Assembly (NCBI RefSeq): GCF_001707825.1
Contig: NZ_LYBM01000022.1
Span: 1 to 64,000, forward strand
Direction: 5' to 3'
DNA: 64,000 nt
Origin: Veronia pacifica
GTDB taxonomy: Bacteria; Pseudomonadota; Gammaproteobacteria; Enterobacterales; Vibrionaceae
Under the pieces are notes generated by a model that had not been told where the DNA came from, searched no databases, and saw only the letters and a list, made by a program, of their open reading frames with translations. Positions 59,612 to 64,000 of this stretch are shown in pieces; the first letter of the stretch is position 1; every line of letters begins with the position of its first letter. Both the position numbers and the translations under genes were made by a program.

Positions 59612-62071
59612 ATGCGAGTTCTTAAGTTTGGCGGAACTTCGCTGGCAAATGCGGAGCGATTTAGCAGAGCCGCTGACATCATTACCAGCAACACCTGTCA
59701 GAGTGATGTTTCAGCTGTTCTGTCGGCACCGGCAAAAGTGACCAATGGTCTAGTTGCTGTGATTAATCAAACGGTAAAAAATGGTGGGGCAGCGGAAGAA
59801 GTTGCCAATATCGAGGCTATTTTTACTGGTTTGTTCGAGGGGTTGAAGAAAATGGAGCCTTCGTTAGACACGGCTCCACTCTATAACAAGTTGTCCAGCA
59901 CCTTGGGTCAGCTTCAAAAATACATCAGCGGTATATCTTTGTTGGGGTTATGTCCAGACAACGTCTACGCCAGAATCATCAGTAAAGGCGAAAGGTTATC
60001 TATCGCGACGATGTCAGCCTTGTTGGAAGCGCGTGGGCGCGACACCTTTGTTATTGATCCTGTCCATTATCTCAAAGCGAAAGGTGGCTACCTTGAAGCC
60101 ATGGTTGATATCGAGGCCTCGACTGAACGTTTTCGCTTAGAGCCTATTCCCGCCAGTCACATCGGATTAATGCCGGGCTTCACCGCTGCGAATGAGGAAG
60201 GCGAGCTGGTGACCCTTGGCCGAAACGGATCTGATTACTCTGCTGCTGTACTCGCCGCTTGCACTCGTGCCGAGGCCTGTGAGATCTGGACTGACGTCGA
60301 TGGCGTCTACAGTTGTGACCCAAGACTGGTGCCTGATGCAAAATTGCTGAAGTCACTGAGTTATCAGGAGGCAATGGAGCTATCATATTTCGGCGCCAAA
60401 GTACTCCACCCCAAAACCATCCTCCCTATCGCCCGCTTCCACATTCCATGCCTCATCAAAAATACTGCTAACCCTCAGGGGCTGGGTACGCTGATTGGCG
60501 ACAGTGCAAACGAAGAAAATCTGCCTGTGAAAGGTATCACCACCTTAAGTGACCTAAGCATGGTCAACATTTCTGGTCCGGGTATGAAGGGTATGGTGGG
60601 AATGGCTGCAAGGGTATTTGGAGCCATGTCTTCGGCAGGAGTCTCGGTTGTGCTCATTACTCAGTCTTCTTCCGAATACAGTATCAGCTTCTGTATTGCA
60701 CAGGAGGATAAAGCGCAGGCTCAGCAAGCACTTCAGGATAACTTTGAACTCGAGCTACAAAATAGCCTGCTTGAGCCTGTTGAGTTTCAGGACAATCTTG
60801 CCATTGTCTCCCTTGTGGGTGATGGGATGCGCACGTCTAAAGGGGTCGCAGCCCAGTTCTTTACTTCTCTGGCAGAAGTTAACGTGAACATCGTGGCAAT
60901 TGCACAGGGGTCATCTGAGCGTTCTATCTCGGCGGTTGTTCCAGATGGTCGAGTCTCTGAGGCCGTAAAAGCCTGCCATGAGAACCTGTTCAATAGTAAA
61001 CACTATCTGGACGTCTTCATCGTCGGTGTCGGTGGTGTGGGTGGTGAGCTGGTTGAGCAGGTACGACGTCAGCAAACCAAGCTGGCCGAGCAGGGAATTG
61101 TCATCCGGGTATGCGGTCTGGCAAACAGTAAAGGGCTGCTACTCGACTGTAACGGTGTTGCACTTGATAACTGGCAAGAAGAACTGAAAACGAACAGTGA
61201 ACCTTTCAGCTTTGCGCGTATGGTAAGGCTGGTGGAGCAAAACCACATCATCAACCCGGTCTTTATTGACTGTACTTCAGAGCAAAGTATTGCTGATCAG
61301 TACGCTGACTTCCTGTCGGCCGGTTTTCATGTGATCACACCGAATAAGAAGGCTAACACTGCGGGCATGGCTTATTACCATCAGCTTCGTCAGTCTGCTC
61401 GTTCGACCCGTCGTAAGTTTATGTATGACACCACTGTGGGCGCGGGCCTCCCCGTGATTGAAAACCTGCAAAACTTGATTGCAGCGGGTGATGAACTGGA
61501 AAAATTCAGCGGTATCCTGTCAGGGTCGTTGTCGCATATTTTCGGTAAGTTGGACGAAGGTGAGAGCTTCAGCGATGCAACCCGCATCGCCAGAGAGAAT
61601 GGATTTACTGAGCCTGATCCGCGTGATGACCTGTCAGGCATGGACGTTGCGCGTAAGTTGCTTATTCTGGCCCGTGAGAGCGGCATGCACCTTGAATTGG
61701 AAGATGTTGAAGTAGAGCCAGCACTACCGCCGGGCTTTGATGTGTCAGGCGATGTGAACGACTTTATGACAAGACTGCCGGAGGCTGACAGCTACTTTGG
61801 TCAATTGAGTGATGAAGCCAGAGAGCATGGCAAGGTGTTACGTTATGTCGGCTCAATCGAAAACGGTAAGTGTCAGGTGAAATTACTGTCAGTAGACAGT
61901 GATGACCCGATGTTTAAAATCAAAGATGGTGAGAATGCACTGGCATTTTACAGCCGCTACTATCAGCCGATCCCTATGGTATTGCGTGGCTACGGAGCAG
62001 GGACAGAAGTAACTGCTGCTGGTGTATTTGCCGATCTTATGCGGACACTGGGCTGGAAGCTGGGGGTATAA
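59612..62071 (+). CDS. thrA: Bifunctional aspartokinase I/homoserine dehydrogenase I
   Basis: It catalyses the first and third steps from aspartate towards threonine. The 819 residues comprise an aspartokinase domain ([16 protein letters not shown] at the N-terminus), tandem ACT domains for threonine feedback (about 315-460, with [10 protein letters not shown] and [10 protein letters not shown]) and a homoserine dehydrogenase domain from about 465 ([17 protein letters not shown], later [11 protein letters not shown]). A frame opens at a TTG (59600), but GGAGGAAAGG directly precedes the ATG at 59612, giving the E. coli-like [10 protein letters not shown]. Confidence 0.97.
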   Translation: MRVLKFGGTSLANAERFSRAADIITSNTCQSDVSAVLSAPAKVTNGLVAVINQTVKNGGAAEEVANIEAIFTGLFEGLKKMEPSLDTAPLYNKLSSTLGQLQKYISGISLLGLCPDNVYARIISKGERLSIATMSALLEARGRDTFVIDPVHYLKAKGGYLEAMVDIEASTERFRLEPIPASHIGLMPGFTAANEEGELVTLGRNGSDYSAAVLAACTRAEACEIWTDVDGVYSCDPRLVPDAKLLKSLSYQEAMELSYFGAKVLHPKTILPIARFHIPCLIKNTANPQGLGTLIGDSANEENLPVKGITTLSDLSMVNISGPGMKGMVGMAARVFGAMSSAGVSVVLITQSSSEYSISFCIAQEDKAQAQQALQDNFELELQNSLLEPVEFQDNLAIVSLVGDGMRTSKGVAAQFFTSLAEVNVNIVAIAQGSSERSISAVVPDGRVSEAVKACHENLFNSKHYLDVFIVGVGGVGGELVEQVRRQQTKLAEQGIVIRVCGLANSKGLLLDCNGVALDNWQEELKTNSEPFSFARMVRLVEQNHIINPVFIDCTSEQSIADQYADFLSAGFHVITPNKKANTAGMAYYHQLRQSARSTRRKFMYDTTVGAGLPVIENLQNLIAAGDELEKFSGILSGSLSHIFGKLDEGESFSDATRIARENGFTEPDPRDDLSGMDVARKLLILARESGMHLELEDVEVEPALPPGFDVSGDVNDFMTRLPEADSYFGQLSDEAREHGKVLRYVGSIENGKCQVKLLSVDSDDPMFKIKDGENALAFYSRYYQPIPMVLRGYGAGTEVTAAGVFADLMRTLGWKLGV

Positions 62072-62072
62072 T

Positions 62073-63032
62073 ATGAGTGTTGTGGTTTATGCGCCTGCAT
62101 CTATCGGAAACGTCAGTGTTGGTTTCGATGTGTTAGGCGCAGCCGTTTCACCCATCGATGGGACCCTGCTTGGTGACAGAGTATTGGTCAAAGATGGGGG
62201 AGAGACTAAGTTTCACCTCAGTTGCGCGGGCAGTTTTGTTGATAAGCTTCCAGAGGATCATCAGGATAATATCGTTTACCACTGCTATCTGGTGTTTGAG
62301 CGTGAATTGCTGAAACGCGATATCAAAGTAAGACCTGTTGAAATGGTGCTTGAGAAGAACATGCCTATCGGCTCTGGTCTGGGATCGAGTGCCTGCTCTG
62401 TTGTGGCTGCATTGGATGCTCTCAACCGCTACCACGATCAACCGCTTGACGAAAACGCATTACTTGCGCTGATGGGCGAGATGGAAGCGAAAATTTCTGG
62501 CAGCCTGCATTATGATAACGTTGCTCCTTGCTACCTCGGTGGCTTACAACTGATGATTGAGGACTCAGGCGTTATCAGTCAGCAGGTGCCTTGCTTTGAC
62601 GAGTGGTATTGGGTCATGGCGTATCCGGGCATCAAAGTACCCACAGCAGAAGCCAGAGCAATTTTACCGGCGCAGTATCGTCGCCAGGATGTGATCAGCC
62701 ACGGTCGCCATTTGGCAGGGTTTATTCACGGCTGTTACTCTGGGCAGCCAAAACTGGCTGCTAACATGATCAAAGATGTCGTGGCGGAGCCTTATCGTGA
62801 GAAGCTGCTGCCCGGTTTTGCTCAGGCCCGCAGGTATGCGAAAGAGGCTGGCGCACTGGCGACCGGAATCTCTGGTTCAGGGCCGACCCTGTTCAGTATT
62901 ACTGATGATAAAGCAGTTGCTCAGCGGGTCGCTAAATGGCTCGGCGAACATTACGTACAGAATGAAGAAGGATTTGTCCACATATGTCGACTCGATGTAA
63001 AGGGCTCGACAGTGACGGGAAGTGAGTTATGA
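62073..63032 (+). CDS. thrB: Homoserine kinase
   Basis: It phosphorylates homoserine for threonine synthesis. The GHMP kinase of 319 residues has the N-terminal [20 protein letters not shown] loop [14 protein letters not shown] and the C-terminal [12 protein letters not shown]. The frame extends back into thrA, but the ATG at 62073 lies one base after the thrA stop, with GGGGG as ribosome-binding site. Its stop overlaps the thrC start (ATGA). Confidence 0.97.
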   Translation: MSVVVYAPASIGNVSVGFDVLGAAVSPIDGTLLGDRVLVKDGGETKFHLSCAGSFVDKLPEDHQDNIVYHCYLVFERELLKRDIKVRPVEMVLEKNMPIGSGLGSSACSVVAALDALNRYHDQPLDENALLALMGEMEAKISGSLHYDNVAPCYLGGLQLMIEDSGVISQQVPCFDEWYWVMAYPGIKVPTAEARAILPAQYRRQDVISHGRHLAGFIHGCYSGQPKLAANMIKDVVAEPYREKLLPGFAQARRYAKEAGALATGISGSGPTLFSITDDKAVAQRVAKWLGEHYVQNEEGFVHICRLDVKGSTVTGSEL

Positions 63033-64000
63033 AGTTATACAACATAAAAGAGAACGACGAGCAGGTATCATTCAGTCAAGCAGTGAGACAGGGGCTTGGT
63101 CGTAATCAGGGACTATTTTTTCCGTCTGAAGTACCCGCTTTTGATGATGTGGACAGCCTGCTGGACATGGATTTTGTCAGCCGCAGCAGCAAGATCCTGT
63201 CGGCATTTATTGGCGACGAACTGCCTGCTGACAAAGTAAAACAAATGGTCACAGAGGCATTTGCCTTTCCAGCGCCACTTCATGAGGTCTCATCGGACGT
63301 TCATGCTCTGGAGCTTTTCCATGGTCCGACGCTGGCGTTCAAAGATTTTGGCGGTCGGTTTATGGCGCAGTCACTGGCAGCGGTATCAGACGGCGGCAAG
63401 ATCACTATCTTGACGGCGACCTCTGGGGATACTGGGGCTGCGGTAGCACATGCCTTCTATGGTATGGAAAACATCAACGTCGTGATCCTGTATCCGAAAG
63501 GTAAGATCAGCCCGCTACAGGAAAAACTGTTCTGTACGCTGGGTGGCAACATTCACACTATTGCAGTGAATGGCACCTTTGATGATTGTCAGGCTATGGT
63601 GAAGCAAGCGTTTGATGATGCTGAACTGCGTCAGGCTATTGGCCTTAATTCAGCTAACTCGATCAACATCAGTCGTTTAATGGCGCAAATATGTTACTAC
63701 TTCGAGGCCGTGTCTCAGTTGACTGAGGCACAGCGTAAAGAGCTGGTAATTGCAGTGCCAAGTGGTAACTTTGGCAATCTCACAGCGGGCTTACTCGCTA
63801 AGGCAGCGGGTCTGCCGGTGAAACGCTTCATTGCTGCCACCAATGTTAATGATACAGTGCCCCGTTATCTGAAAACGGGAGAGTGGACGCCTGAAGACAC
63901 AGTACCGACGTTATCCAATGCGATGGATGTCAGCCAGCCTAATAACTGGCCGCGTATTGAGGAGCTGTGTCAGATAAAAGGGTGGGGCCTCAACGAACTG
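63029..64000 (+). CDS. thrC: Threonine synthase (3' end outside window)
   Basis: A PLP enzyme that converts phosphohomoserine to threonine, last step of the operon. 324 codons are seen before the window ends, with no stop. It starts [19 protein letters not shown] at an ATG overlapping the thrB stop. The PLP lysine is in [11 protein letters not shown] and the substrate-binding [14 protein letters not shown] and VPSGNFGN motifs are present. Confidence 0.96.
   Translation, partial: MKLYNIKENDEQVSFSQAVRQGLGRNQGLFFPSEVPAFDDVDSLLDMDFVSRSSKILSAFIGDELPADKVKQMVTEAFAFPAPLHEVSSDVHALELFHGPTLAFKDFGGRFMAQSLAAVSDGGKITILTATSGDTGAAVAHAFYGMENINVVILYPKGKISPLQEKLFCTLGGNIHTIAVNGTFDDCQAMVKQAFDDAELRQAIGLNSANSINISRLMAQICYYFEAVSQLTEAQRKELVIAVPSGNFGNLTAGLLAKAAGLPVKRFIAATNVNDTVPRYLKTGEWTPEDTVPTLSNAMDVSQPNNWPRIEELCQIKGWGLNEL

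Overview
The window looks like a chromosome segment from a marine gammaproteobacterium of the Vibrionaceae (Vibrio, Photobacterium, Grimontia or Enterovibrio type). The evidence is the ChiS-controlled chitobiose cluster (ABC importer, GH9 glucosaminidase, GlcNAc kinase, GH94 chitobiose phosphorylase, phosphohexomutase), two tandem glutamate synthase gene pairs, arcB/arcA and an attenuated thrLABC operon. In memory of Vibrio cholerae, the chb-chiS-rsmC-hemL-erpA-RND-M23-tyrS block and the btuF-mtnN-gltBD-arcBA-thr block lie far apart, so their junction here, just after tyrS, is a lineage-specific arrangement (inference). No tRNA, rRNA, CRISPR array or insertion sequence was recognised.

Layout. 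1-5182: a very A+T-rich flank, then a peptide-export operon on the + strand: a 66-residue double-glycine-type precursor, a terminator, a C39-peptidase ABC exporter, and a 729-residue membrane-fusion protein whose first third resembles an LpxL/HtrB lipid A acyltransferase that has lost its catalytic acid. This is the accessory part of the window and the best candidate for an undescribed system. 5235-21690 (- strand): chitobiose uptake and catabolism and the regulator ChiS. The phosphohexomutase carries an apparent one-base frameshift in its first codons. 22046-36108: housekeeping genes rsmC, an AI-2E family permease, hemL, erpA, an RND efflux pair, an M23 peptidase, tyrS, btuF, a cbiB-like gene and mtnN, plus an unlisted 35-codon small membrane-protein gene at 24333-24440. 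36236-48487: two different gltB-gltD pairs, both on the - strand. The second has a terminator-like hairpin in its leader. 49238-57339: a diguanylate cyclase, arcB, arcA and four small genes. 57484-64000: aceK and the thr operon, with thrC cut by the window end.

How the genes work together. Chitobiose crosses the inner membrane through the Dpp-type importer. It is then phosphorolysed or deacylated and hydrolysed in the cytoplasm, and the products enter amino-sugar metabolism through GlcNAc kinase and the mutase. ChiS, with the periplasmic chitobiose-binding protein, should control the operon. A pair of 15-bp direct repeats 30 bp apart upstream of the binding-protein gene is a good candidate for its target. 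GltBD supply glutamate, ArcBA sense respiratory state, AceK partitions isocitrate, and ThrABC make threonine under Thr/Ile attenuation. Start codons were moved from the longest possible reading frame to the best ribosome-binding site for many genes; the reasons are given entry by entry.
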